A stretch of 64,000 bases of DNA from Rariglobus hedericola (GTDB taxonomy: Bacteria > Verrucomicrobiota > Verrucomicrobiia > Opitutales > Opitutaceae), in contig NZ_VMBG01000001.1 in assembly GCF_007559335.1 (NCBI RefSeq), forward strand, positions 2,381,946 to 2,445,945, read 5' to 3'. The position numbers and the translations under genes were made by a program. Shown piece after piece: positions 43,921 through 53,175 of this stretch; positions within the stretch are counted from its first letter, which is position 1; each line of letters starts with the position of its first letter. The notes beneath the pieces are model-generated. The model searched no databases, was not told where the DNA came from, and was given only the letters and a program-made list of their open reading frames with translations.

Positions 43921-44024
43921 TCCGCGGCTGCCTCAGCTCGGGATACGCGTTTAACGGTTCTCGCAGGGGATCAGATAGTTTCTTGCGATAACCAACTGCA
44001 CCCCCGCGTAAATCCACCTGCGCG

Positions 44025-44054
44025 TTGACAGTGAAACTGAGTCTCAATCATATC
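44025..44054 (+). promoter_or_regulatory. feo promoter with Fur-box-like palindrome
   Basis: A perfect -35 TTGACA (44025-44030) is followed by TGAAACTGAGTCTCA (44032-44046), a 7-1-7 palindrome with one mismatch that fits Fur-box geometry, and a weak -10 around 44048-44054. Placement over the spacer would allow iron-dependent repression of the feo genes. Confidence 0.58.
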
Positions 44055-44064
44055 ACTGCTCTTT

Positions 44065-44319
44065 ATGGAGATTGATCCGCGACTTCAGCGTCCGCGCATG
44101 GCCCTCACCGAACTTCCCGCCGGTGCGGCCGGCCGGGTCTGCTCGCTAAACGGCGAGGCCGAGGTCTGCCAGCGCTTGCGCGAGATGGGCTTCTGTGAAT
44201 CCGCGATCATCGAAAAAATCTCCGGACGCAGCACCCTCCTTTGCCAGATCTGCGGCATGCGCGTCGCGCTCGGTGAAGGTGTCGCGAAGTTCATCATGGT
44301 TGAACTGATCCGCGGCTGA
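44065..44319 (+). CDS. feoA: FeoA domain protein 1
   Basis: 84 residues with the FeoA SH3-like fold: TELPAGAAGRVCSL, EVCQRLREMGFCESAIIEKI and the closing MRVALGEGVAKFIMVEL. FeoA assists the FeoB iron(II) transporter at the inner membrane. ATG 44065 is taken; ATG 44098 (MALTELP) is an alternative that would lose only non-conserved residues. First gene of the feo operon, 28 bp before a second feoA. Confidence 0.88.
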   Translation: MEIDPRLQRPRMALTELPAGAAGRVCSLNGEAEVCQRLREMGFCESAIIEKISGRSTLLCQICGMRVALGEGVAKFIMVELIRG

Positions 44320-44347
44320 TCCCGCCCGCACCCCGACTTTATTTTTC

Positions 44348-44584
44348 ATGGCCGAATTGATCACGCTTTCCTCACTCGCCGTCGGCGCCAGCGCCGTGTT
44401 GCGCGAGTTTCCCAAGCAGGGCGTCGCCTTCCTCCGCTTGCGCGAGATGGGCATGCTGCCCGGCACCACCGTCACACTCGTGCGCACCGCACCGCTCGGT
44501 GATCCGATCGAGATCAAGGTCCGCGGCTACAACCTCACCTTGCGCAAATCCGAGGCCGACCACGTCAAGGTGGAGCTGACATGA
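44348..44584 (+). CDS. feoA: FeoA domain protein 2
   Basis: 78 residues: LSSLAVGASAVLREF, FLRLREMGMLPGTTVTLVRT and GDPIEIKVRGYNLTLRKSEADHVKVEL, a complete FeoA domain. Its stop overlaps the feoB start (ATGA), so the two are translationally coupled. Two FeoA proteins in front of FeoB occur in several phyla. Confidence 0.9.
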   Translation: MAELITLSSLAVGASAVLREFPKQGVAFLRLREMGMLPGTTVTLVRTAPLGDPIEIKVRGYNLTLRKSEADHVKVELT

Positions 44585-46683
44585 GCACCGCCGCCAAATC
44601 CCCCGTCTACGCGCTCGTTGGTAATCCCAACTGCGGTAAATCCACGCTCTTCAACGCCCTCACCGGCCTGAAGCAGAAGGTCGGCAACTACCCCGGCGTC
44701 ACCGTCGAACGCAAAATCGGCACAGCCTTCACGCAGCACGGCCAGCCACTCACGCTGATCGATCTGCCCGGCACTTATTCGCTCGCCGCGCGTTCGCCCG
44801 ACGAGGCCGTGACCCGCGACGTGCTCCTGGGCCGCCGCACCGACACCGCGATGCCCGACCGCATCATCTGCGTCGTCGATGCCACCAACCTCGAGCGCAA
44901 CCTTTACCTCGTTCACCAGATCCTCGATCTCGGCCGGCCGGTAATTCTTGTGCTCAACATGATGGACGTCGCCGAAGAGGCGGGCCTCAAGATCCACACT
45001 TCGCGGCTCGAGCACACGCTCGGCATTCCGGTGATCGCCTGCGCCGCCTCCAGCGGCCGCGGTTTGATCGAGTTGAAGCTGGCCATGAGCCGCCCCGATC
45101 TCCCGCTCTCGCGCCATGCGTGGGATGTTCCCGCCGCCATCGCGCCGGCCGTATCCGAGCTGCAAGCCTCTCTTCAGGACAGCGACAAGAAACAACCGCT
45201 CATCGCCCGCGCCGAGGCGTTATTGCTGCTCACCGACCAGGACAGCGTGCGCGTCGCCGGCTCGACCCCGCTCTCCCCGCGCACTCAGGAAATCCTCGGC
45301 TCGTGGGAAAAACGCTGGGCCGCCGACGGCACCGATTGGGCCGCCGCACTCGTCAACGCCCGCTACGATAACATCGGCCGGCTCACCGCCGACATCGTCG
45401 GCGCCTCCTCCGCTCCCGCCGGTCCGAGCACGAGCGATCGCATTGATGCGTGGGTCACGCATCCCGTGTGGGGTTGGTGCATCTTCGGCGTGCTCATGGG
45501 TGTGATGTTCCTGAGCATATTTATCTTGGCGAGTTATCCGATGGACATGATCGACGGCTGGATGAGCAGCTTGTCCGGATGGGTCACCGATCATATGGCC
45601 GAGGGTGATTTGCGCGACCTGATCACTGAAGGCGCCATAGCGGGAGTTACCGGCGTGATCATTTTCCTGCCGCAGATTCTGATTCTGTTTCTCTTCATCG
45701 GCCTGCTCGAAAGCACCGGCTACATGGCGCGCGCCGCCTTCATCATGGACCGCTTGATGAGCAAGGTCGGCCTCAACGGCCGCAGCTTCATCCCGCTCCT
45801 CGGTTCTTATGCCTGCGCGATTCCCGGCATCATGGCCGCCCGCACCATCGAACAACCCAAGGACCGTCTCGTGACGATCCTCGTCGCTCCGTTTATGAGC
45901 TGCTCGGCTCGTCTGCCGGTTTATTTGCTGCTCATCGCCGCGCTCGTGCCTAACGAACAAGTCCCCGTCGGCCTAAAGGTAGGCATCATGCTGCTCATGT
46001 ATGCTCTCGGCACCTTCGGGGCATTTGGCTTCGCGTGGTTGTTCAAGAAAACCCTGCTCCGCGGCGCACCTCCGCTGATGATCATGGAGCTGCCTCCATA
46101 TCGTCTGCCCAAGGGACGCGATGTTGCGCTTCAGATGGTCGAACGCGGCGGTGTGTTTGTGAAACGCGCAGGCACCATCATCCTCGGTCTTTCCATAGTG
46201 CTTTGGTTTCTTGTGACTTATCCGAAATCGCCCGAAGGCACATCCAAGCAAGAATCGCTCGCGCATAGTTACGCCGGCACCGCCGGCCATGCGCTCGAAC
46301 CGGCGATTGCACCGCTCGGTTTCGAGTGGCGTATCGGCATTGGATTAATCCAGTCCTTTGCCGCCCGCGAAGTGTTCAACAGCTCGATGAGCGTGATCTT
46401 CGCGGTCGAGCAGACCGATGATGAGGATGCGGATCGCGGGCATCTCCGCGATGCCTTGCGCGCGGCCGAACGCCCCGACGGCACCAAGCTGTTCACGCCG
46501 TTGATCTGTTTGAACCTGATGGTGTTTTACGTATTCGCCATGCAGTGCATCAGCACGATCGCCGTGGTGAAGCGCGAAACCAACTCGTGGAAATGGCCGC
46601 TCTTCCAGCTCGGCTATATGACCGGCTTCGCGTGGTTTATCTGTCTGGTGATCTACCAAGTGGGCCACGCGTTGGGCTATTGA
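44581..46683 (+). CDS. feoB: Ferrous iron transport protein B
   Basis: 700 residues. An N-terminal G-protein domain with G1 GNPNCGKST (residues 14-22), KVGNYPGVTVERK (switch I), DLPGTYSL (G3) and LNMMD (G4), then two Gate segments (e.g. GFEWRIGIGLIQSFAAREVF, and SFIPLLGSYACAIPGIMAAR with the conserved Cys) and about eight to nine transmembrane helices ending in FICLVIYQVGHALGY. Takes up Fe(II) across the inner membrane. Part of the feoA-feoA-feoB-Cys-rich operon. Confidence 0.96.
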   Translation: MSTAAKSPVYALVGNPNCGKSTLFNALTGLKQKVGNYPGVTVERKIGTAFTQHGQPLTLIDLPGTYSLAARSPDEAVTRDVLLGRRTDTAMPDRIICVVDATNLERNLYLVHQILDLGRPVILVLNMMDVAEEAGLKIHTSRLEHTLGIPVIACAASSGRGLIELKLAMSRPDLPLSRHAWDVPAAIAPAVSELQASLQDSDKKQPLIARAEALLLLTDQDSVRVAGSTPLSPRTQEILGSWEKRWAADGTDWAAALVNARYDNIGRLTADIVGASSAPAGPSTSDRIDAWVTHPVWGWCIFGVLMGVMFLSIFILASYPMDMIDGWMSSLSGWVTDHMAEGDLRDLITEGAIAGVTGVIIFLPQILILFLFIGLLESTGYMARAAFIMDRLMSKVGLNGRSFIPLLGSYACAIPGIMAARTIEQPKDRLVTILVAPFMSCSARLPVYLLLIAALVPNEQVPVGLKVGIMLLMYALGTFGAFGFAWLFKKTLLRGAPPLMIMELPPYRLPKGRDVALQMVERGGVFVKRAGTIILGLSIVLWFLVTYPKSPEGTSKQESLAHSYAGTAGHALEPAIAPLGFEWRIGIGLIQSFAAREVFNSSMSVIFAVEQTDDEDADRGHLRDALRAAERPDGTKLFTPLICLNLMVFYVFAMQCISTIAVVKRETNSWKWPLFQLGYMTGFAWFICLVIYQVGHALGY

Positions 46684-46707
46684 GCGATTCGGGTGTAGAG
46701 TAGTCGC

Positions 46708-46866
46708 ATGAACAACTGGCAAACCCCGCTCTCACTGCTCGTCGTCGCCCTCACTGTGGCGTTGCTGCTGCGCAGCGCGTGGAAAAAACGCCGCAAGCCC
46801 GGCTCAGGTTGCGGCAGCGATTGCGGTTGCCCCACCAGCGAGCTCAAGGCCCAGCTGAAGAAATAA
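46708..46866 (+). CDS. FeoB-associated Cys-rich membrane protein
   Basis: 52 residues: one transmembrane helix (PLSLLVVALTVALLLRSA), a basic stretch WKKRRK, and a Cys motif GSGCGSDCGCP. This matches the short FeoB-associated Cys-rich proteins that commonly follow feoB. It starts 24 bp after the feoB stop and completes the operon. Too short for standard ORF cut-offs. Confidence 0.8.
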   Translation: MNNWQTPLSLLVVALTVALLLRSAWKKRRKPGSGCGSDCGCPTSELKAQLKK

Positions 46867-46878
46867 TCGGGTAGCTAT

Positions 46879-46899
46879 CGCGCACCCGCGTGGTGCGCG
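46879..46899. terminator. Hairpin at end of feo operon
   Basis: A perfect 8-bp GC stem (46879-46886, 46892-46899) with a 5-base loop between convergent genes. No T-run, so termination is uncertain. Confidence 0.4.
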
Positions 46900-46900
46900 C

Positions 46901-47320
46901 TCACCGGCGGCCATCGAGGCGTCCGGTGGATTCAGGGTGCGAGCGCATGTAATCGTTGATCTCACGGCGCACGGCTTGCACTTCCCACGGATCGAAACCG
47001 GGCGTGCCGCGTTTTTCCTCCAACGCCGCGCGCCGGCTCAGCAACGCATCCAAGCCTTCTTCTTCGCCGGCGGTGCCATTGAACATGTCCTGAAGCGCAC
47101 GATCACATTCATCCAGTTTACCGCGTCGTTTCAGCCACACGTGGCCCGCGATCATCGCGGCGAAAAAGACCACGGCCTTCACGGCATCATAGACCGAACC
47201 GTGATGCACGGCGGAGGCCGCCATAAAAAGAGCGGCGAAGAAAAAGAAGTAACGAGATGCAAATACGAACCGCACCCACATCTCGGCGGGAGTATTGAGT
47301 CGGGTATCACGGGGGCGCAT
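46901..47320 (-). CDS. Hypothetical membrane protein
   Basis: 139 residues with two hydrophobic segments (about 20-38 and 44-62, e.g. YFFFFAALFMAASAV) and a charged C-terminal half rich in Arg/Glu (LLSRRAALEEKRGTPGFDPW). Family not recognised. It converges on the feo operon. The 191-bp spacer behind its start (47321-47511) holds no gene I can support. Confidence 0.65.
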   Translation of the reverse strand: MRPRDTRLNTPAEMWVRFVFASRYFFFFAALFMAASAVHHGSVYDAVKAVVFFAAMIAGHVWLKRRGKLDECDRALQDMFNGTAGEEEGLDALLSRRAALEEKRGTPGFDPWEVQAVRREINDYMRSHPESTGRLDGRR

Positions 47321-47511
47321 GACGGGAAGGGTTACGCGAGTGGCGGAACTGTCGCTCGCATGATCACAGTCTAGAACACGTCTTCATCGGCGCAAATCCC
47401 CACGGGACTTAACACCATGAAAAGAATGCATCCACGCGGGCACTACACGCGGCTTTTCGGCGTGCGTCCTATGGTCCGATCCGCAGGCCGCACGACGACT
47501 TCACGTCCCGC

Positions 47512-50500
47512 TCAGAGCGGGTGAACGCCGAGGGTGCCTTCGAGCGACTGGCGATAGGCCGGCGACTGCACCCGCTCCAATTCCGTCTTGGCGTGAATCA
47601 GGCGCAGCTTGAGCGAGAGGCGCGTAACCACCTCGGCGTAACCTTCCTGATCGAGAATGCCCTCCAGGCTCTTCACGTGATGAGACCAGAGCGTGGTCTC
47701 GTTTTTCTGCTTCGCATCGAGACGGGCCTGATACCAGTCGCTCGCCAGCATCTGCTCGCGGCCGAAGAGTCCGCGGACTTCCGGCGCGTCGAGCCCATGG
47801 CCGGCCGAAGTCTGGCCCTTGGCCATGATTTCGAGCAACGCCCGCAGTGGCGGGATCGCCTGCTCGATGCTGCCATCGGCAAAATAACTCTCGGCCACCC
47901 GCTGGTGCGTAGTGACAATCGTATCCACACCATCCGCAAAGATATCGATGTCCTGCAATTCAGGGCGCAGCATCTCGTCGGTGAACACCACATGCGGATG
48001 CGTGAACACGCGACCGAAATAGATGCGCACAAACCGCGTGGTGATGCGGTAGCCGAGGCGGCTCGCTCGCACGGTTTTCCCGCGATGTTCGAAATCGAGA
48101 AGCTTTTCAAAACAGCCCTCCGCGATGAGCTGCGGCGCGGCGCGTTCGGCGGCGCTCATGCGCGAGAAGACCTCGGGCACGAGCAGCGAGACGTCGTGAT
48201 CGACGCGCACCTTCGGGCCGACGCAACCGGCCGAGGAGAGGAACACATCGTGGCCGGTGAGAATCGCCGAGACCAGCGCGGCGTTGAGATCGATGACCGG
48301 AGGAAGCGCGTTGAACGGGCTCTTGGTCAGCGCGCCTTCACTGCCGGCGCCGGTGGTCGAGGGCGACTTGCCGGTCATCGAGCTGATGAACTCCATGAAG
48401 AGCTCGGGCAGTTCGAGGAAGTGGAGCGGATTAAAACAGCACAACGCACGCACGCCGGGCTCGGGCGGATTGTTGCGGCGGCCGGGCACGACCACGTTGA
48501 CCGGCGTGAGCACGGGTTTGTCCGCAGCAAGCCGGCGGCTCAGGCGCAGACCGAGATAGGCGAGCGCCGTGGCCTTGGGATTGGCCACGTCGGGCCGCAC
48601 CTGGAGATAGCGCGGGTTTTTGGAGGGCTTGCCACCGACAATGCGCGGATGCGCGGACGAAACGAAATAGGCCGGCGACGCGTTGGTGGTATTCGCCGCA
48701 GCCTTACGGATGACGGCCTGCATCGGCGCAGTATAGGCGCTGAAGCCGACGGCGTCTTCGATGAACGCGAGGGCATCTCCGGTGGTGAGCGGCGCGTAAT
48801 TCGACAGGAACGTGCCGGGCGTGGAGATGTCGGCCTCGGCTTGTTTGTCGTAACCGCGATGGATCGCATCGTCGGGACGCTGGAAAAGCAGGGCTTCGCA
48901 GTTCTGCACGAACTTCAGCGAAACCGGTGCGCCGATACCGGGAACCTGGGGCGCAATCGGCGCGACCACGCTCGCCGTGATGTCGTCTTCCATCTGCACC
49001 TTGGCCGCAGGATGGAAATCGTGGCGCAGGCCGAACACGCGCCATGAGCCGTCTTCTTCGTAACCGACGCGCAGCGTGTTCACGATGAGCTTGCGGCCGT
49101 CGAGTTTGAGTTCGTTGCCCGGACGACCGTTGATCGTGTCGACCGAGAAATGCGCGCGCCAGTTGCCCGCCCAGTCGGGCCGGTGGTGACGCTTGATCAC
49201 GAAAACGAGTTCTTTGATGTGCTGCGGAATCGAGGCGAGCCAACTGTTGTAGACCGGCGTGTAATCGCGGCGTGACGGCGTGAGGAGTTTGATCACGCTG
49301 CCGAGCGTGCGCTCGATGCTAAGCACGGGACGCAGGTCCTTGCCCGCACGGGCGGGATCGAGAAAGCGATCGGAATAATCGCGCTCAAGCAGTTGGGTGA
49401 CAGCCTCCATATCCTTGTCATGATCGGCGACGAAGACGTGGCCGGGCAGGATTGCATCGGAGATCGCCTTGGAGATTTCCGATTTGCCGCCGCCCGAAAC
49501 GGTGGACGGTTTGTGGCACAGCGTGGTCTCGGGCACGGTGCCGACGAGCCGCCATTGTCCGCGTTCGCCGCGCACGGGTTCCATGTGCACGCTGTAACCA
49601 CCTGGACGGATGTAGGTTTTTCCAGCGAGCAACTTAATCTCTCGGCCGGTGCCATCGACGCCCCGCCAGGAGATGCTCTGCTTGCGCAGGTTGAAATGAG
49701 TTTCTTCGGGCACGAGCACGGTGTCGACATCCTGAGTCGAAATCGCGTGGCCCTCGGCCTGCACGGCCCACAACTCCGGATCGCGCGCGATCACGGTGGC
49801 CACGGTGTAGCTCGCGTCGCCCGCTCGCGTATAGCCGGAAAAATCTTCGCCCAGATCGTAACTGGGAAACACCAGCGCGCCGCCGGCATGTTCCTCCTCG
49901 GCGAGACCGAAGAGATTCGCGGCGTAACTGATCTGGGTCTTCACCTCTTTCTTGCAGTAACCGTAATAGTTGTCGGCGATCAGCGTGACCATGACACCGC
50001 GCGCATCGCGGGCGCAGACTTTGAAAGCGCTGCCGCCATTGTAGAGTTCGTCCTCGGTCTTCCAGCACATGCCGTCACGACGCTGGCGGGGCGTGGCAAG
50101 ATCCCAGTGCGGCAGACCGACGAGGTGCTTGCGCACGCCCACCAGATGCGGCGCGAGAATCACGCAGCCCGTGTGGCCGGTCCAGCCATCGACATCGAGC
50201 GCCGCATCGTTCTCCGCGAGAAACGGATCGCCAGCGTTGCCAAAAATACCTTCGACGAAATCGAGATTTGAAACCAGCGAGCCCGGCGCGAAGAAACGGA
50301 TTTCCATGCGTTTCTCACCGATGAAACCCGGCACTGCCGGCACGACGAGCGGACGCAGCAGCAATGACACAATGCACTCCGCCGGCGAGGGCCGGCCGGC
50401 GGTGTAGGGTAGACGCAACAAGTCGGCGGGGTGGCGCACGGCGAGATCGAGCAGACGCGAAAACGTGAGCTTCGGCACCGCGAGTTTGTCGTCGGGCACG

Positions 50501-50943
50501 GGCAGTCCGCCCTCGGCGATGTGGAACACGCCCTGCGTGGTGCGGCGGTCGTTGGCGGGATTGTGCAGGACACCGTTTTGCAGGCGGTAGCTTTTCAGCA
50601 GCGGCGAATCTACGGTGTCGCCATCGACCGGCAGCGAGAGTTCGCGGGCGATGCCGGGCCGGTCTAGAATGAAGGTGCGCGAGGGCAGTCGCGGCGCGGG
50701 GCCGGTCTCGGCCAGATAGGTGTTAAGGAAATGTTGGATACGCTCGTCGACGGGCGGCAGCTGTTGCGCGAGGCGGCGGGAAAGTTCGCGTTGCTGCGCA
50801 AAAAGCGGGGCGGCGATGCCGGCCATATCCACCTCATCGTCACCGCCGGCCGACGCGCATCCGAGCATCCCGAGGCGAAGGTTGATGGCGAGGCGCAGCT
50901 TTTCAGGAGAAAGAGGGGCGGGGGATGAATTCGTGGTAGGCAT
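47512..50943 (-). CDS. Probable PPi-dependent phosphoenolpyruvate carboxykinase (large-protein type)
   Basis: 1143 residues, probably soluble. A P-loop-like segment CHKPSTVSGGGKSEISKAI (Gly/Lys near residues 484-489) and segments such as VFPSYDLGEDFSG and FVIKRHHRPDWAGN fit my recollection of the roughly 1100-1150-residue PPi-type PEPCK described in Entamoeba and Propionibacterium, which interconverts oxaloacetate plus PPi and PEP plus phosphate. ATP- or GTP-type PEPCKs are about 540-620 residues with a different P-loop. ATG 50943 is preferred over an in-frame codon at 50973. It stands alone. The family assignment is from memory of size and motif, so moderate. Confidence 0.55.
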   Translation of the reverse strand: MPTTNSSPAPLSPEKLRLAINLRLGMLGCASAGGDDEVDMAGIAAPLFAQQRELSRRLAQQLPPVDERIQHFLNTYLAETGPAPRLPSRTFILDRPGIARELSLPVDGDTVDSPLLKSYRLQNGVLHNPANDRRTTQGVFHIAEGGLPVPDDKLAVPKLTFSRLLDLAVRHPADLLRLPYTAGRPSPAECIVSLLLRPLVVPAVPGFIGEKRMEIRFFAPGSLVSNLDFVEGIFGNAGDPFLAENDAALDVDGWTGHTGCVILAPHLVGVRKHLVGLPHWDLATPRQRRDGMCWKTEDELYNGGSAFKVCARDARGVMVTLIADNYYGYCKKEVKTQISYAANLFGLAEEEHAGGALVFPSYDLGEDFSGYTRAGDASYTVATVIARDPELWAVQAEGHAISTQDVDTVLVPEETHFNLRKQSISWRGVDGTGREIKLLAGKTYIRPGGYSVHMEPVRGERGQWRLVGTVPETTLCHKPSTVSGGGKSEISKAISDAILPGHVFVADHDKDMEAVTQLLERDYSDRFLDPARAGKDLRPVLSIERTLGSVIKLLTPSRRDYTPVYNSWLASIPQHIKELVFVIKRHHRPDWAGNWRAHFSVDTINGRPGNELKLDGRKLIVNTLRVGYEEDGSWRVFGLRHDFHPAAKVQMEDDITASVVAPIAPQVPGIGAPVSLKFVQNCEALLFQRPDDAIHRGYDKQAEADISTPGTFLSNYAPLTTGDALAFIEDAVGFSAYTAPMQAVIRKAAANTTNASPAYFVSSAHPRIVGGKPSKNPRYLQVRPDVANPKATALAYLGLRLSRRLAADKPVLTPVNVVVPGRRNNPPEPGVRALCCFNPLHFLELPELFMEFISSMTGKSPSTTGAGSEGALTKSPFNALPPVIDLNAALVSAILTGHDVFLSSAGCVGPKVRVDHDVSLLVPEVFSRMSAAERAAPQLIAEGCFEKLLDFEHRGKTVRASRLGYRITTRFVRIYFGRVFTHPHVVFTDEMLRPELQDIDIFADGVDTIVTTHQRVAESYFADGSIEQAIPPLRALLEIMAKGQTSAGHGLDAPEVRGLFGREQMLASDWYQARLDAKQKNETTLWSHHVKSLEGILDQEGYAEVVTRLSLKLRLIHAKTELERVQSPAYRQSLEGTLGVHPL

Positions 50944-51070
50944 GGCGCGAAAAATTATCTGAGGAAGATACAACGGATTCTAAAGCAAACGCCGAGCCGT
51001 AACCACGCATGAATTGCAAAGATTCACGCATCCAAAGCGACGCCCGCGTGACAGCCGCGCGCGCCCTGCC

Positions 51071-51790
51071 TCAACCCGCGAAGAGTGCCCACAACCATTG
51101 GAGCACGCGTTGTCCGTAAACGGCGAAGAGCGCGAAGAAAACGGCGTTGAACGCAAACGCCAGATAGCCCGCGAGAATGAAGCGTCCGTCCCGCTCGAGC
51201 AGTCCTCCCGCCATGATCACGATGCACAACGCCGGAGGAAAATTCGTCCCCGGCGGCAGCGGTAGCAGCAACACGCACGCGGCGACAAAAATAATAAACG
51301 CGTGCAGTTGAATGAGCAGCGGCGACGTCGTAAGCCAGAGCTGGCGGGGCTTCAGCATCACTTCCAGAAAACGCAGCACGCGACGCGCACCGGACAACAA
51401 CGTGGGGAAAAAACGCGGAGGTAATTCGCGGTCCAGCAGACGCGCGGGGAGCCAGGGTTTTTGGCCGAGCGTCATGCGCAGCGCGATGAACGCGATCACC
51501 AGACCGAGCAGCGTGGACAGGCCCGGCAGCGGCAGTGGCAACAGAAACGGAATCGCCAGCAACAGCATGAGCAGGTTGTAGGCACGCCCCTGCAACACGA
51601 CGATGACCTCGCGCAAGGTCACCGGACGCATGGCAAAGCCCGCGATGAGTTGCTCGAGGATCTCCGAGAGCTTGCGCGGCTGCGGACCGGGAAAAAGAAC
51701 AATGACGTTGTCCGCGGCCACGGCCGATGACGGCACGGAGTCTGCGGATGGATGCGGGGGCCGGGAATCAGGTGCCGCGTTTGTTGCCAT
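51071..51790 (-). CDS. exoD: ExoD family exopolysaccharide synthesis protein
   Basis: 239 residues with about four to five transmembrane helices. LSEILEQLIAGFAMRPVTLREVIVVLQGRAYNLLMLLLAIPFLLP fits the ExoD family, as do the mid segment ALRMTLGQKPWLPARLLDRELPP and the hydrophobic end. ExoD proteins affect exopolysaccharide synthesis; the biochemical role is unclear. The start at 51790 lies 23 bp inside queE, so it is the distal gene of the queC-queE-exoD operon. Confidence 0.85.
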   Translation of the reverse strand: MATNAAPDSRPPHPSADSVPSSAVAADNVIVLFPGPQPRKLSEILEQLIAGFAMRPVTLREVIVVLQGRAYNLLMLLLAIPFLLPLPLPGLSTLLGLVIAFIALRMTLGQKPWLPARLLDRELPPRFFPTLLSGARRVLRFLEVMLKPRQLWLTTSPLLIQLHAFIIFVAACVLLLPLPPGTNFPPALCIVIMAGGLLERDGRFILAGYLAFAFNAVFFALFAVYGQRVLQWLWALFAG

Positions 51791-52460
51791 ACAATTCGAT
51801 ATGCAGGCGATGAGCATACCGATAACCGCGCTCTTTGCAAAGTTCCCCCAACCAGGCCGAGCGTTCGCGCAGACGATCCAGCGTGATCGCCTCGGGCATC
51901 AGCAGGATTTTGTGTCGCGGGATGTCGCGACCGAGCGAGGCAATGAGCGTCTCCATCTCCTCGACGTCGGCGGGCGTCGAAACGACAAACTTGAATTGAT
52001 ACGTGTAACCATCGACCCACGCGCGCAGGACCTCGGGATTCCAGCGCGTCGCTTCATGGCGCGCGCGCCACGCATCCGACAGACGCGCATCGGGCGCGGA
52101 ATTACCGAGCTTCGGCGACATCGAGGCGAGGTCGCAAGCGATGCCATCGGGCGCGATGGTGGCGGCCGTCTCGATCGTGATGTGGCGGCCGTCGGCCCGC
52201 AGCGCGGCGGCGAGATCACGGATGTTTTTTGCAATCATCGGCTCGCCGCCGGTGAGCACGACATGGCGGCCCGGATGCGATTGCACCTCGGCCACGAGAT
52301 CGGCGACGGAGCGTTCAGTGCCCTCGGGATTCCAGGAAGCGTAAGGCGTGTCGCACCAGTTGCAGCGCAGGTTGCAACCCGACGTGCGGAGAAAAACCGA
52401 CGGCACGCCGGTCAGCTCACCCTCGCCTTGCAGCGAATAAAATGTCTCGGAAATCAGCAT
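51768..52460 (-). CDS. queE: 7-carboxy-7-deazaguanine synthase
   Basis: 230 residues, radical-SAM enzyme that converts 6-carboxytetrahydropterin to CDG in queuosine synthesis. The cluster motif CxxxCxxC is CNLRCNWC, with Cys29, Cys33 and Cys36. TGGEP (VVLTGGEPM) and the N-terminal ETFYSLQGEGELTGVPSVF are typical. It starts 5 bp after queC and overlaps exoD. Confidence 0.95.
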   Translation of the reverse strand: MLISETFYSLQGEGELTGVPSVFLRTSGCNLRCNWCDTPYASWNPEGTERSVADLVAEVQSHPGRHVVLTGGEPMIAKNIRDLAAALRADGRHITIETAATIAPDGIACDLASMSPKLGNSAPDARLSDAWRARHEATRWNPEVLRAWVDGYTYQFKFVVSTPADVEEMETLIASLGRDIPRHKILLMPEAITLDRLRERSAWLGELCKERGYRYAHRLHIELYGNKRGT

Positions 52461-52465
52461 GCGTT

Positions 52466-53170
52466 TTAACCGATCGCTTTGAACGGCTGGTCAGGACGCG
52501 GAGGCAGCGGGCCGTTGTCCGCATACACCGTGGGATCGACGAGGCCCGCATCAATGAACGCCTCGCGACGTTCGACGCAGGTGCCGCATGTGCCGCAATG
52601 AACCGCGCCGCCTTTGTAGCAGGACCACGTCTTCGAAAAATCCACCCCGAGCTCCACGCCCGCGGCGGCGATCCCGGCCTTGTTGATCGCGATGAACGGG
52701 CGCAGCAACTGGATGCCGGCGTAAGTGCCGAGGCGCATCGCATCGCCCATCGCGCGCATAAAATCTTCGCGGCAGTCCGGATAAATCGCGTGGTCGCCGC
52801 CATGCGCTGCGATGATCAGACCTTCGGCCCCCGCGCTTTCAGCAAAGCCGGTGGCGATGGACAACATCACCGCGTTGCGAAACGGCACCACGGTCTGCTT
52901 CATGTTCTCCGCCTCGTAGTGGCCGTCCGGAATGTCCCCGCCCGTGGTCAGCAGATCCGAGGCAAACAGACGGCTTACGAAATCCAGCTTCACGATCTCG
53001 TGGCGCACACCGAGGCTCGCGGCGGCCGCGGCGGCGAAGGGCAATTCGCGGGGGTTATGCTTAGCGCCATAGTCAAAACTGATGACCGCGGTCACGACAT
53101 GGTTGGCCTGCGCCCAATGGAGCGCGGCCACCGAATCCATCCCGCCGGAACATAACACGACTACCTTCAT
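52466..53170 (-). CDS. queC: 7-cyano-7-deazaguanine (preQ0) synthase
   Basis: 234 residues. ATP-pyrophosphatase P-loop SGGMDS at residues 8-13 and the zinc Cys cluster WSCYKGGAVHCGTCGTCVER near the C-terminus. Makes preQ0 from the QueE product. ATG 53170 is chosen over an extension to 53200 because the motif then lies at the usual distance. Divergent from the RNase D-like gene. A queuosine-precursor transporter gene is 4.5 kb away. Confidence 0.95.
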   Translation of the reverse strand: MKVVVLCSGGMDSVAALHWAQANHVVTAVISFDYGAKHNPRELPFAAAAAASLGVRHEIVKLDFVSRLFASDLLTTGGDIPDGHYEAENMKQTVVPFRNAVMLSIATGFAESAGAEGLIIAAHGGDHAIYPDCREDFMRAMGDAMRLGTYAGIQLLRPFIAINKAGIAAAGVELGVDFSKTWSCYKGGAVHCGTCGTCVERREAFIDAGLVDPTVYADNGPLPPRPDQPFKAIG

Positions 53171-53175
53171 GTCCC

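Noticed and set aside
47507..47521. CCCGCT/AGCGGG hairpin at the end of the large PEPCK-like gene
   Set aside because: Overlaps the stop codon and lacks a T-run on the minus strand; not a convincing terminator.
47417..47524. 35-codon plus-strand frame starting MKRMHPRGHY
   Set aside because: No ribosome site, overlaps the stop of the large minus-strand gene, no family resemblance.
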